This document shows positions 34,080 to 43,240 of a DNA stretch of 64,000 nucleotides, one piece after another. Numbering within the stretch: the stretch's first letter is position 1; the number at the start of each line of letters is the position of its first letter. Origin of the DNA: an uncultured Oleiphilus sp. GTDB taxonomy: Bacteria; Pseudomonadota; Gammaproteobacteria; Pseudomonadales; Oleiphilaceae. The stretch covers positions 1 through 64,000 of the forward strand of contig CAJWBE010000003.1 in the NCBI GenBank assembly GCA_913020045.1, written 5' to 3'. The translations under genes and the position numbers were made by a program. Below the pieces are notes generated by a model. That model worked only from the letters and a program-made list of their open reading frames with translations. It ran no database searches and had not been told where the DNA came from.

Positions 34080-34952
34080 ATGGAGAGTTCAATACTTACT
34101 CAGGTTGTTGTCCCAGTTTGTTTGTTTTTGGTTATGTTTGGAATGGGGCTCAGTTTAACTCTGGCGGACTTCTCTCGAGTGTTACGCTACCCACGGCCAA
34201 TTTTCATAGGTTTAGTCGGGCAAATGCTAATTTTGCCTCTGATTGGCTTTGCGGTAGCAATGAGTGTCGCAAACAGCCCAGCCCTGGCGATGGGGATAAT
34301 GCTGCTGGCTGCTTGTCCTGGAGGCACAACTTCCAACTTAATTTGCTACCTTGCAAAAGGTGATGTTGCTCTTTCCATATCACTTACTGCTGTCAGCAGC
34401 GTACTGACAATTATTACCATACCGTTGATTCTGTTTTATTCAATGGATGTATTCCTTGAAAGCTCCCACTTAGTAGAGTTGCCGGTCAGTCGTATAATCG
34501 GCGTTCTTTTCGCAATTACGCTATTGCCTGTATTTCTGGGTATGTTAATGCGTTACTTCAAAAAAGAGTGGGCTGAGCGTTTGGAGAAAAAAATAAATAT
34601 TTTCTCTGGAATCTTTCTATTGGCTCTCGTCACCTCAGTGCTGGTAAATCAAGGAGATGTCATATTCAGCACTCTTTCAAGCGTATGGTTTGCCGTTTCA
34701 GTGCTCAATATCACAACGATGATGGTAGCCCTTTGTATGGCGGTGATTACGAGGCTTAGAGCTTCTCAAGCCGTTTCGTTGACTGTGGAGGTGGGTGTCC
34801 AGAATTCCGCGTTGGCAATATTGTTGGCGACAACTTTGCTTAATGCGCCGGAGATGGCTCTGCCTGCGGCGGTCTACACGCTAGTTATGTACTTCTCTGG
34901 ATCACTACTCGTTATATTCCGCCAAGCGCAATATATCGGCAAGCAAAGCTAA
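34080..34952 (+). CDS. SBF-family (bile acid:sodium symporter-like) transporter
   Basis: 290 residues, GGAGG upstream of ATG 34080. Nine to ten membrane helices are visible. Signature segments of the BASS/SBF family are MLLAACPGGTTSNLICYLAK (the crossover region with PGGTxSN) and VEVGVQNSALAILLATTLLN (GxQNxxLA). These form the two helix breaks that bind sodium and substrate. Members import bile acids, pyruvate, pantoate and other organic anions. In this island it probably imports the catabolic substrate or an acidic intermediate. An operator palindrome lies just upstream. Confidence 0.9.
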   Translation: MESSILTQVVVPVCLFLVMFGMGLSLTLADFSRVLRYPRPIFIGLVGQMLILPLIGFAVAMSVANSPALAMGIMLLAACPGGTTSNLICYLAKGDVALSISLTAVSSVLTIITIPLILFYSMDVFLESSHLVELPVSRIIGVLFAITLLPVFLGMLMRYFKKEWAERLEKKINIFSGIFLLALVTSVLVNQGDVIFSTLSSVWFAVSVLNITTMMVALCMAVITRLRASQAVSLTVEVGVQNSALAILLATTLLNAPEMALPAAVYTLVMYFSGSLLVIFRQAQYIGKQS

Positions 34953-35050
34953 AGTAGGTGGGGGATTCTCCGAGAAAACTGCTTACAGGAGCAATGGATG
35001 CCTATCAAATTTTTTGGCTTGTTGTTCAGGATATAATTATTACCTATCGC

Positions 35051-35098
35051 TTGACAGTTTTAAGAAAGGGGTCGATATTACTATCTTTAGATAGTAAT
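35051..35098 (+). promoter_or_regulatory. sigma-70 promoter with overlapping operator 4
   Basis: TTGACA (35051-35056) and GATATT (35074-35079) are separated by 17 bases. The palindrome attactatct-tt-agatagtaat (35077-35098) overlaps the end of the -10 element and the start region. The geometry predicts repression of the porin gene at 35121 when the site is occupied. Confidence 0.7.
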
Positions 35099-35120
35099 TA
35101 TCAGAGAAGGGGATGAACGT

Positions 35121-36293
35121 ATGATATTTAACAATAAGGGGGCAGGGTACATATCGATACTTGCCTTATGTTCTGCACCATGGTTTGCCGAAGCCAACAG
35201 CGATATTCGAATAAACGGATTTGGCTCGATCGCAGCTGGTTATGCAAATGATACAACTACGTTTCGCAATAGTGATTACGAGTCTTTGCTGGAATTTAAG
35301 CCCGGCAGTCGCTTTGGGTTGCAAATGACCGCCGATCTAGGCGACGGCTTAGCTGCTACAGCGCAAGTTTTGGCAAAAGGAGAGGACGACTTTAAACCTG
35401 AGTTTGAATGGGCATATCTAAGTTACGATGTTGCTGAGAATACTACGGCGCGCGCAGGTCGCTTGCGAATCCCATTCTATAAATACTCTGATTTTCTTGA
35501 TGTCGGTTACGCTTACACTTTTGTCACGCCGCCTAAAGCAATGTACAGCCTCGAGTTCTCTTCGTTTGATGGTCTTGGGCTGATTCACCGCTTTGAGTTA
35601 GGTGATTACGAGCTATCGGCGAATGTAAACTTCGGAACAGTTGACGATACTTTCTTTGAGTCAACTACTCCGACCGACGGGAAGTTAGAAAATTTTGCGG
35701 GAATTAATCTGCAAATGAGCCGAGATTTTTTTAGTGCCTATGTTGCATATTTTAGAGCTGAGCTTGAAATTCCTGTTGCGCTGATAGAGACCGCTGCTGC
35801 AGACCTTGAAGCGTTTGGTGCTACACCTGAGCAAGCATCAAGTCTAAAAATAGACGGTGACGAGGCTACGTTTATAGGTGCGGGCTTTAGCTTTGATTAT
35901 GAAGACATCATCGTCAACGCAGAGTATTCTCAAATTGAAGTAAAAAATGCTTTAGACCTTGTATCAGACGAATGGTATTTGATGGCAGGATACCGAATGG
36001 GGTTGCTCACTCCCTATATGATATATGAGACGACCGAAAACAAACGAAATACAACAACAGCATCGACGTTTTCTCCGTTGTTAGCGCCAAGTGTACAAGA
36101 CGCATACGATAGTCTGCGCTTTGGATATGACGGTATGACCTTAGGTGTCCGCTATGATTTTCATCACTCGGCGGCACTAAAAGTTCAGTTTACCAGATTT
36201 GATGGCATTTACGATGTGAGTTCCGGGTACGGAAGTCTAGATGATAAAGAAAGCCTGAATTCGTTCCTAACTTCAATTGATTTCGTTTTCTAG
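35121..36293 (+). CDS. outer-membrane porin-like beta-barrel protein
   Basis: 390 residues with a signal peptide ending near FAEA-NSD. The first strand (DIRINGFGSIAAGYAND), repeated amphipathic strands (LQMTADLGDGLAATAQVLAK; WAYLSYDVAENTTARAGRLR) and the C-terminal Phe (FLTSIDFVF) are marks of a Gram-negative porin of roughly 16 strands. RAGRLRIPFYKYSD corresponds to the conserved GR-motif strand seen in many porins. The gene has its own promoter with a TetR-type operator. It probably admits the pathway substrate; selectivity cannot be read. Confidence 0.85.
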   Translation: MIFNNKGAGYISILALCSAPWFAEANSDIRINGFGSIAAGYANDTTTFRNSDYESLLEFKPGSRFGLQMTADLGDGLAATAQVLAKGEDDFKPEFEWAYLSYDVAENTTARAGRLRIPFYKYSDFLDVGYAYTFVTPPKAMYSLEFSSFDGLGLIHRFELGDYELSANVNFGTVDDTFFESTTPTDGKLENFAGINLQMSRDFFSAYVAYFRAELEIPVALIETAAADLEAFGATPEQASSLKIDGDEATFIGAGFSFDYEDIIVNAEYSQIEVKNALDLVSDEWYLMAGYRMGLLTPYMIYETTENKRNTTTASTFSPLLAPSVQDAYDSLRFGYDGMTLGVRYDFHHSAALKVQFTRFDGIYDVSSGYGSLDDKESLNSFLTSIDFVF

Positions 36294-36304
36294 GGAGTTC
36301 TCAC

Positions 36305-36742
36305 GTGATGAGTTATATAAGAAAGATAGTTAAAACCAGAGTCCTTATTGTCCTTACACTAGTTGCGATGAGTTCATCTGCTTTTGCTGAAATAGCGGTT
36401 ATTGTTCACCCGTCGGTATCGCAAAGTGCAACCGTAAAGGATATTGCAAAGTTGTTCCTCGGGAAGTCAAAAACCTTACCAGGAGGCATAAAACTGATTC
36501 CGATTGCTGTTGAGGGCAGCGGTGAGATAACCACTCGATTTAATAAGGACCTTCTAAGAAAAGAAGATTCACAGTTGAAAGCGTACTGGTCGCGTTTGGT
36601 GTTTACAGGAAAGGCGCAACCACCTAAGGATATTGAGTCAGAGTCAAAAGTGCTCGAGCTTGTTGCTGCAAATCCAAACATGATTGGATACATAAGTTCA
36701 GATCTTGTGTCGGACTCTGTGCGGGTGTTGCACTCCTTCTAG
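36305..36742 (+). CDS. small periplasmic PstS-like binding protein
   Basis: 145 residues, 11 bp after the porin stop. GTG 36305 and ATG 36308 both fit the GGGAG site. A signal peptide ends near AFA-EIA. The remainder (VSQSATVKDIAKLFLGKSKT; YWSRLVFTGKAQPPKDIESE; LVAANPNMIGYISSDLV) is typical of the shortened phosphate-binding-like domain that is often encoded next to porins. It has only one lobe's worth of sequence, so it is unlikely to be a full transporter receptor. The function of this family is unclear; it is co-transcribed with the porin. Confidence 0.78.
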   Translation: MMSYIRKIVKTRVLIVLTLVAMSSSAFAEIAVIVHPSVSQSATVKDIAKLFLGKSKTLPGGIKLIPIAVEGSGEITTRFNKDLLRKEDSQLKAYWSRLVFTGKAQPPKDIESESKVLELVAANPNMIGYISSDLVSDSVRVLHSF

Positions 36743-36911
36743 ATACGTTTCCCGTCCTTTAACGCCGGACTGATCGAGTGGTTGTGCTCGGTTCGGCGTC
36801 CTGAACAATTAGCGTCTGACGAGGGTTACTTACTCTCAATCGATTACGACTATATGTTAATGCAAATCCAAAACCTTAGCTTAAATGGCTTCTAATACAT
36901 AGGGTGTATAC

Positions 36912-39098
36912 ATGTCCTCAGCAAGCGGAGGAGGGGCCAAGAAAATCCTCTATACGTTAAAAACGGTAAATAAAATGGGCATTGTGCGCTCATCTAAAGC
37001 ACTGCGATCAAATAATGCATGCAAAGCTTGTGCTCTCGGAATGGGGGGGCAAAAAGGTGGGATGCGTAATGAGCTGGGTGAGTTCCCTTCAGTGTGTAAT
37101 AAAAGTGTTCAGGCTCAGTCGACGGATATACAGAGTAGAATTCCTTCTCAAATTTTTGAACACTCTATTAATGAGCTACGTGAGTTGACCGGCAAGGAAA
37201 TGGAGCACCTAGGGCGTCTAGGAAGCCCTATCTACAAGGCGTCTGGCAGCGACCATTACAAAGAAGTTGGTTGGAGTTGGGCTATCAAGAGGGCGGCGCA
37301 AAAGCTTAGAGAGTGTGCGCCAGATAGGTCTTTTTTCTATAGTTCCGGTCGAGCATCAAATGAGTCGGGATTTCTCCTGCAACTATTTGCTCGTTTGTAC
37401 GGCACCAACAATGTAACTAACTGTTCTTTCTACTGTCATCAAGCAACCAGTATCGGTCTGGGAAGTACTATTGGAGCGGGAACATCTACCATTGCACTTG
37501 ATGATCTAGGTGAATGCGATCTTATTTTTGTAATAGGTGCAAACCCAGCGTCTAATCACCCACGACTGATCTACAAACTGAAAGAGTGTAGGGATCGAGG
37601 CGGGCATGTTGTTGTAATCAATCCGACTAAAGAAGTAGGTTTGGAGCGTTTTGCTCTGCCAAAAAGTCCTAGATCGATTATCTCTGGTGGAAGTGATATT
37701 GCTTCGGCTTATTTACAGCCAAAAGTTGGAGCTGACCTAGCTGTTATGAAAGGTATAGCGAAAGCAATTGTTCAATGTGGTGCAGAGGATGAGTCTTTCA
37801 TACGATATTTTACTAAAGGATATGACAGCTTTAAGTCTGATTTGTTATCGGTGACTTGGGGCGAAATTGAGGAGTCTTCTGGGCTGCTACGCAGCGATAT
37901 TGAGTCTGTTGCCGAGCTTTATGCTGGGTCAAATAGTGCGGTTTTTTGTTGGGGTATGGGAATAACTCAACACCAGTTCGGATCAGACAATATTGAGTAT
38001 ATCGCAAATCTCGCTCTTCTTAGGGGGATGATTGGGCGCCCAGGCGCGGGCCTCCTTCCTTTGCGAGGCCACAGTAACGTTCAGGGGATAGGAACTGTGG
38101 GGGTAAAGCCTGAACTAAGCGAGGAGCTTAGCGCGCGAATTGAAAGTGAATTTGGCGTACATCTTCCTAAAGAAAGCGGACTTGATACCCTTGCCTCGCT
38201 TAATGCAGCTCATGAGGGAAATATAGATGTGGGTGTTATGGTGGGTGGGAATCTATTTGGAGCATCACCAAATGCCGGCTGGAGTGAAGAGGCGTTAGAT
38301 CGAATCCCTTTTAAGTTGTTTATGACCACTACCTTAAACAAAGGGCATGTCATTGGTGTCAATGAGGGAGAGTCTATTGTCTTACCTGTACTTGCGCGCG
38401 ATGAGGAAGCCCAGCCGACAACTCAAGAATCCATGTTTAATTTTGTTAGGCTTAGCGATGGTGGAATATCCCGTTTAGACAACTTACGTTCAGAGGTTTC
38501 GATTATTGCAGAGCTTGCTGAGTTGGTTATGACTTCCAGTCCGATTGACTTTAGCGTGTTTTCTGATCACTCCCGGATAAGAAAGTCTATTGCAAGCTGT
38601 ATCGATGGAATGGAAGGGTTGGAAAATATTGAGGAGACTAAAAAAGAGTTCCATGTTACAGGCAGGGTCAAGCACCGCAGAGAGTTTAATATGCCTGAAG
38701 GAAAGGCTGTCTTCAAAGTACGAAAAATACCTGTTGTAAATCCCGACTGTAGTCGCTTTCCATTTTTGCTTTCGACGATTAGAAGCGAAGGGCAATACAA
38801 TACTATGATCTATGAAGAGCTTGACAGTTATAGGCAAAATGCGCCTCGAGACGCTGTGTTAATGAACGCTGAAGATATGCTTGCGTTAGGATTAGAGCCT
38901 GGACAGGGAGTTAAAATTATCTCGACTAATGGTTGTATGGAAAACCTAAAGGCGCAACCTCATAGCATTCCGAGAGGCAGCGTAATGGCATATTACCCCG
39001 AAGCAAATGTACTTACTGGAAATACCGTCGATCCACGAAGTAAAACTCCAAACTTCAAGTCTGTTCCTGTGCAGGTTTCGTTCACACGCGCTCTCTAA
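36912..39098 (+). CDS. molybdopterin-dependent oxidoreductase (FdhF/YdeP-like)
   Basis: 728 residues. An N-terminal Cys cluster (CKACALGMGGQKGG then CNKS) resembles the iron-sulphur or structural segment of YdeP-type proteins. Moco-binding regions include FFYSSGRASNESGFLLQLFA, CDLIFVIGANPASNHPRLI, LALLRGMIGRPGAGLLPLRG and the C-terminal dinucleotide-binding domain (FLLSTIRSEGQYNTMIYEEL; LEPGQGVKIISTNG). The family lacks a secure substrate; relatives include formate dehydrogenase H. It needs a bis-guanine-dinucleotide cofactor. The gap to the previous gene is 169 bp with no operator copy, so it may be read through or have its own promoter. Confidence 0.85.
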   Translation: MSSASGGGAKKILYTLKTVNKMGIVRSSKALRSNNACKACALGMGGQKGGMRNELGEFPSVCNKSVQAQSTDIQSRIPSQIFEHSINELRELTGKEMEHLGRLGSPIYKASGSDHYKEVGWSWAIKRAAQKLRECAPDRSFFYSSGRASNESGFLLQLFARLYGTNNVTNCSFYCHQATSIGLGSTIGAGTSTIALDDLGECDLIFVIGANPASNHPRLIYKLKECRDRGGHVVVINPTKEVGLERFALPKSPRSIISGGSDIASAYLQPKVGADLAVMKGIAKAIVQCGAEDESFIRYFTKGYDSFKSDLLSVTWGEIEESSGLLRSDIESVAELYAGSNSAVFCWGMGITQHQFGSDNIEYIANLALLRGMIGRPGAGLLPLRGHSNVQGIGTVGVKPELSEELSARIESEFGVHLPKESGLDTLASLNAAHEGNIDVGVMVGGNLFGASPNAGWSEEALDRIPFKLFMTTTLNKGHVIGVNEGESIVLPVLARDEEAQPTTQESMFNFVRLSDGGISRLDNLRSEVSIIAELAELVMTSSPIDFSVFSDHSRIRKSIASCIDGMEGLENIEETKKEFHVTGRVKHRREFNMPEGKAVFKVRKIPVVNPDCSRFPFLLSTIRSEGQYNTMIYEELDSYRQNAPRDAVLMNAEDMLALGLEPGQGVKIISTNGCMENLKAQPHSIPRGSVMAYYPEANVLTGNTVDPRSKTPNFKSVPVQVSFTRAL

Positions 39099-39202
39099 GC
39101 GGCAAATAGGGGTTGCGGCAGCATTCCTTCCTTGCGTTTCCGAGAAAACTTAATCTCTTTGTTTCAAGTTACATCTTGCTAGGAGGTAGCAATTTGTGTT
39201 AA

Positions 39203-39220
39203 AACTATCAACTGATAGTT
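39203..39220. promoter_or_regulatory. operator 5 of the ACTATC-N4-GATAGT family
   Basis: aactatca-ac-tgatagtt is a perfect 8-base dyad 74 bp upstream of the second amidotransferase gene (39294), which is followed by the flavoprotein reductase. Confidence 0.75.
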
Positions 39221-39293
39221 AATTGCAGGTATTTCCTTTTCTTCGATAGGTAGTAGCGAGACGATGCTGCGGTAGAGTGATTTTGGAGTTGAT

Positions 39294-39998
39294 ATGCGAA
39301 TTTTGTACTTAAAAAATTCACCTTTAGATAATGTCCAGCCGTTTTTTCTTTGGGCACAGCAGTATGGAGTCAGTGTTAATTGTATTGATATTCATGACGC
39401 TATCGATTGGCCTGCTCACGACTCTTATAATTTACTGGTAGTTGGTGACGGGCCTATGCACGTTTGTGAAGCGAACATCTACCCATGGATACTTTCGGAA
39501 AAAAATTTTATTGCCGAGGCGGTTGCTCAGAACAAAGCGATCCTGGCGATATGTTTTGGTGCGCAACTAGTGGCAGAACAACTCGGATCTCGGGTAACGA
39601 AAAAAGACGTGCGTTCACTCGGTTGGAATCAAGCCAAGAAAACACCGGCTCTTCTGACACTGAATCCGTTTTTCCGTTTACCACAGTTTTTTGATGTATA
39701 TGAGCATAGTAACGCGATTATAGAATTACCAAAAAACGCTGTTCATCTAGCGCAAATAAACGGTAACGAAAATGCCGCTTTTATTGTGAATCAGAAACAA
39801 ATTTGTATTCAGTTTCATCTTAATAATAAGCCTAGCTGCACTAAAAGTAATTTCGAGAGCGTACCCTCTAAGTTACATAATTCGACGACTTTTTCATCCA
39901 GCAATAGCGTTGATATAGAAACTGCATTCTCGCGGTTGATGGAGTCTATTAAACAAATGGTCCGTACTGAGGAAAGCCGTCTATGGAAAAACTATTAA
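39294..39998 (+). CDS. second class I amidotransferase-like protein, degenerate triad
   Basis: 234 residues, a paralogue of the protein at 31395 with the same start pattern (MRILYLKNSPLDNVQPFFLW). The nucleophile Cys is kept in AILAICFGAQLVAEQLG. The later HxE pair reads CIQFHLNNKPS, so the His remains but the Glu is Asn, and the WHGD motif has become YEHSN. It is probably inactive as a glutaminase or works as a binding or scaffolding subunit. It overlaps the reductase start by 16 bp. The C-terminus (about 185-234) is Ser-rich and unlike the first copy. Confidence 0.78.
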   Translation: MRILYLKNSPLDNVQPFFLWAQQYGVSVNCIDIHDAIDWPAHDSYNLLVVGDGPMHVCEANIYPWILSEKNFIAEAVAQNKAILAICFGAQLVAEQLGSRVTKKDVRSLGWNQAKKTPALLTLNPFFRLPQFFDVYEHSNAIIELPKNAVHLAQINGNENAAFIVNQKQICIQFHLNNKPSCTKSNFESVPSKLHNSTTFSSSNSVDIETAFSRLMESIKQMVRTEESRLWKNY

Positions 39999-41176
39999 TT
40001 GTCGGTGGCGGAATGGCTGCAGGAAGTTTAATAAGCAACCTAGTTAAGAATGGATATCAGGGCAAAGTGACTCTGCTGTCAGAAGAGGCGTACTTGCCTT
40101 ATCAGCGCCCACCGCTATCAAAGTCCTACATAACTGACGAAAAACGGCCTGAAAATATTCTGATCAAAAAGGAGTCATTCTACGAGGATAATAATGTAAC
40201 GGTACAGCTTGAAACTGTCGTTACGAGTATTGACCCGATCCGGGCCGAGGTTGACACGAACAGAGGGCAAACATTTCAATACGATAAGCTTGTAATTGCG
40301 ACTGGCTCCACCTTACGAAAACTAAGCGTCGACGGTTGTGATATGCCTGGGGTGTGTTATCTGCGAGGGGCCAGCTGTGCCGATGCAATTAAAGAAAGGC
40401 TCTTAAAAGCTCGTGATGTAGTAATCATCGGTGGCGGCTTTATTGGGCTTGAGTTTGCTGGAACTGCTATTAAAAACGGTTCAAACGTTACCGTAATTGA
40501 TAGCGGGGAGCGTTTACTATCCAGAGTTATCTCGGACGAGATCGCTAGCTATATTCAGAAAGAATTTGAAAGGCAGGGAGTTACGTTCCTGCTTTCGAAC
40601 ACTATAAAATCTTTTGGAGGTCAGAGACGCGTCGAATATATTTCTTGTGAGCCGGGGGGCGAGGTAAAGGCCGACCTTGTGGTCGTTGGCATTGGAGCGG
40701 AGCCGGCTGATCAGCTGGCTGCTTCAGCAAAGATTCGCTGTCAGAATGGTATTGTCGTCGATAGTTATTGTGAGACAAGCCAGCCTAACATTTATGCTCT
40801 CGGTGATTGCGTTTCCCAGTTCAATATTCCTTCGCAAAAATGGATGCGTTTAGAGTCCGTCCACAATGCGCTCGAGCAAGCAAAGACAGTATCTTCAGTT
40901 CTGTGTGGTAAGCCGGCTGCACAGCAGACGAATCCTTGGTTCTGGAGTGACCAACTCGATATGAAAATCAAAATTGTTGGGGCCTCAACTAGTTTTAAAC
41001 AGTTTTACTTACATGGAGCAGCTGACGGTAGTGGATTTAGCCATGTCTATATCGACGAGGGTAAAATCGTTTCCGTGCACTGCGTTAATGATCAGAAAAC
41101 TTTCTTGAAGGCTCGTAAATTGCTGGAACTTGGACCGGTATCTGAAGAAAGGCTTAAGGAATTAATTGAAGGTTAG
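39983..41176 (+). CDS. FAD-dependent ferredoxin/rubredoxin reductase
   Basis: 397 residues, the usual length. FAD motif 1 is LLIVGGGMAAGSLISNLVKN at the N-terminus; the NAD-binding motif is VVIIGGGFIGLEFAGTAIKN (about 145); the second FAD motif is NIYALGDCVSQF (about 270). YQRPPLSKSYIT near residue 38 is characteristic of the BphA4/PdR/rubredoxin reductase group. It passes electrons from NAD(P)H to small iron proteins, here plausibly the rubredoxin at 33651 or the Rieske protein at 43241. The gene is coupled to the preceding amidotransferase. Confidence 0.92.
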   Translation: MEKLLIVGGGMAAGSLISNLVKNGYQGKVTLLSEEAYLPYQRPPLSKSYITDEKRPENILIKKESFYEDNNVTVQLETVVTSIDPIRAEVDTNRGQTFQYDKLVIATGSTLRKLSVDGCDMPGVCYLRGASCADAIKERLLKARDVVIIGGGFIGLEFAGTAIKNGSNVTVIDSGERLLSRVISDEIASYIQKEFERQGVTFLLSNTIKSFGGQRRVEYISCEPGGEVKADLVVVGIGAEPADQLAASAKIRCQNGIVVDSYCETSQPNIYALGDCVSQFNIPSQKWMRLESVHNALEQAKTVSSVLCGKPAAQQTNPWFWSDQLDMKIKIVGASTSFKQFYLHGAADGSGFSHVYIDEGKIVSVHCVNDQKTFLKARKLLELGPVSEERLKELIEG

Positions 41177-41257
41177 TTATGCTAGGCTGCGCTACGCATT
41201 CTAATGACAGTGCTCCGCGATTCTTCTTGTATACTTTGCTAAGCATATCTATAGTCG

Positions 41258-41276
41258 GCTCAATATTTTATTGAGC
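41258..41276. terminator. small hairpin between reductase and TetR genes
   Basis: gctcaata-ttt-tattgagc is a perfect 8-bp stem 81 bp after the reductase stop. No T-run follows, so it is a weak terminator candidate or a protein-binding site. Confidence 0.35.
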
Positions 41277-41350
41277 GTGACGAAAGGCATGCATCGCTGG
41301 CCGTGCCGGCGTTAGTTATTATAACCAGTTTTACTTGGATTAAAGTTTTT

Positions 41351-41977
41351 ATGGGGCAAACTAAGCGAGGGGTCGGGCGGCCAAGGGCTGTTCTCAGTAA
41401 GACACATCTTTCGACACGCGAAGATATCCTCATCAAGTCGTCGGCGCTTTTTGCTAAGCATGGCTTTAAGGCCACCACCACTCGCATGATTGCAGAAAGT
41501 GTGGGTATTCGGCAGCCTTCTTTATTCAATCATTTCAGAAAGAAAGGCGATATTCTCGAGGCTCTAGTTTCTGAAGCAGGAAAAGAGCTTTTTGAGTATT
41601 TGGAAAACCTTGGTCACTCTTTTGATGATGCGGAGAGTGTGCTATTTGATTTGGTAATCTTCGATGTCACTTTTTTAATGGTTGAGCCGTTTCAGATTAA
41701 TAAAATTATGGGATTGCCTGAGGTTAATAATGGGCCGCTGAGAAAGAAGATAGATGATCGGCAAGGTTTTGCCTTTGGTTGTTACCGAAGGGTTATCCAG
41801 GCAGGCGTAGACTCAAAAGTGTTTGATGTGGAGGATGTCGATTTGGCGACGCATACTATCATGGGGATGGAGGAGGCTATTTGGTCTTGGTACGATAGGT
41901 CCTCAATGAATATTCAGCCCGAAGTTCAGGCAAAAAAGATAGCACGCATGGTTATTAACTCGCTGAAGTCCCATTGA
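41351..41977 (+). CDS. TetR-family repressor of the catabolic island (probable)
   Basis: 208 residues from ATG 41351; the N-terminal extension to 41303 is not supported. The HTH is at about residues 20-66: REDILIKSSALFAKHGFKAT and TTRMIAESVGIRQPSLFNHF then RKKGDILEAL. The C-terminal ligand domain is ordinary. It is the only TetR-type gene in the island, and six palindromes of TetR-operator size (16-20 bp, two-fold) precede the surrounding units, so it is the best candidate for the binding protein. No operator copy is seen in its own upstream region. The direct link is inference. Confidence 0.85.
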   Translation: MGQTKRGVGRPRAVLSKTHLSTREDILIKSSALFAKHGFKATTTRMIAESVGIRQPSLFNHFRKKGDILEALVSEAGKELFEYLENLGHSFDDAESVLFDLVIFDVTFLMVEPFQINKIMGLPEVNNGPLRKKIDDRQGFAFGCYRRVIQAGVDSKVFDVEDVDLATHTIMGMEEAIWSWYDRSSMNIQPEVQAKKIARMVINSLKSH

Positions 41978-42040
41978 GCTAAATTAGTTGGATTCAGTAG
42001 CGAAGGCCTGTTGAATTATGTTCAAAAGGCCTTCTGCTTG

Positions 42041-43201
42041 TCACGCTTTGTCGACAAGCTCAGGTGCATTTTTCGACATGGTTTCCAGAATATACTTGTC
42101 GAACAACCATACACCTTTTTCTAAGGGGTGAAGGCGTCCTTGCTCGAAATGCTTGCTTGAAACTCCCTTCTGATTCCCAACGCATGCATCCATATCCTCG
42201 TTGTGAATCGCTACACCTCCTTCAAGCGTTTGTTTGATACTATCAGGTTCTGCATAACTGCTTTCAGGGAAGAAAAAGTGACCAATCCACATAGACTTCG
42301 TCGCTGAGATAGGGACTAGTTGAAGCCAAGCGATTGAGTTATGAAGCGATGTAATAAAAAAGAATGGCATAACAAGCCAAACAGGAAACGTTGCTAGATC
42401 TTCTTCTGAAAGGCTCTCTATGGGCGGCAGGCCCCAGTCCAATGCCTTAGCAAAATCAACTTCTATTGGCATATCGAGAACAATCGTTTTGTCTACTAGG
42501 TCATGTACCTTTGTGTTTCGACCTGGAGAAACTTGTTCGAACGTTTCTTTGTGGATAGACATGTGGTGATATGCTTCGATATAGTTTTCTGCAACGATCT
42601 TCCAGTTAGTGTCCATTTCGAAGATTGTTAAATGCGGGAGTCTAACGAGCCTTTCCAGATGATAATTCTTTAGCCATTTCTCAAGTGTTTTTGCCGAGTT
42701 AGCAAATGACTCAGCCGCTCCGTCATAGTTTAGAAATACAAACCCTTTCCAAGTTTCTAATCTAAGGCAGGGAATGCTAACGGATTGTACATCGAAGTCT
42801 TCACCTTCTGATGGTGCCATCAGTAGTTGCCCATTGATGTCATAAACCCAGGACTTGTGGCGCAAAACCGTACCTAATACGTCTTCGCAATGACCTTGCG
42901 TGAACGAGCTCAAAAACATGTCTTTCCCTGAGTCTAGGCAGAAGCGCTCCATGACTCGTATTTCGCCATCGGTTCCTCTGATAGCGACAAACTTGTGACT
43001 AAAAACGTCGATAGTGTAGTAGTCGCCGATATTCACAAGCATTTGCTCATGGCAGATTGGGAACCATTCCGATTTAAACAAATGATCCGACTCAGCATTA
43101 AAAAAAGACTCGGACGTATATGCTTCTCCAGGCAGTCCATGCGCTTTTGAGAGTGGGCCGGTCACTTTGTTGTATTGATCTAAATCTATAATTTTCTGCA
43201 T
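42041..43201 (-). CDS. ring-hydroxylating oxygenase alpha-like subunit lacking Rieske ligands
   Basis: 386 residues from ATG 43201 (AAGAGA upstream; the longer TTG start at 43231 is weak). The N-terminal half has the Rieske-domain outline (WFPICHEQMLVNIGDYYTID; VMERFCLDSGKDMFLSSF; LRHKSWVYDINGQLLMA). The CxH pair has become C-L-D, and in the second CxxH pair Cys and His are replaced by Leu and Lys, so no [2Fe-2S] cluster can be held. The catalytic domain is intact: NWKIVAENYIEAYHHMSIH keeps the bridging acid and both iron His, and HNEDMDACVGNQKG keeps the third ligand. It presumably takes electrons from the separate Rieske protein at 43241. Confidence 0.9.
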   Translation of the reverse strand: MQKIIDLDQYNKVTGPLSKAHGLPGEAYTSESFFNAESDHLFKSEWFPICHEQMLVNIGDYYTIDVFSHKFVAIRGTDGEIRVMERFCLDSGKDMFLSSFTQGHCEDVLGTVLRHKSWVYDINGQLLMAPSEGEDFDVQSVSIPCLRLETWKGFVFLNYDGAAESFANSAKTLEKWLKNYHLERLVRLPHLTIFEMDTNWKIVAENYIEAYHHMSIHKETFEQVSPGRNTKVHDLVDKTIVLDMPIEVDFAKALDWGLPPIESLSEEDLATFPVWLVMPFFFITSLHNSIAWLQLVPISATKSMWIGHFFFPESSYAEPDSIKQTLEGGVAIHNEDMDACVGNQKGVSSKHFEQGRLHPLEKGVWLFDKYILETMSKNAPELVDKA

Positions 43202-43240
43202 CTCATATATCTCTTTTTTAAAGTGCGTCAATTTGGCGGA

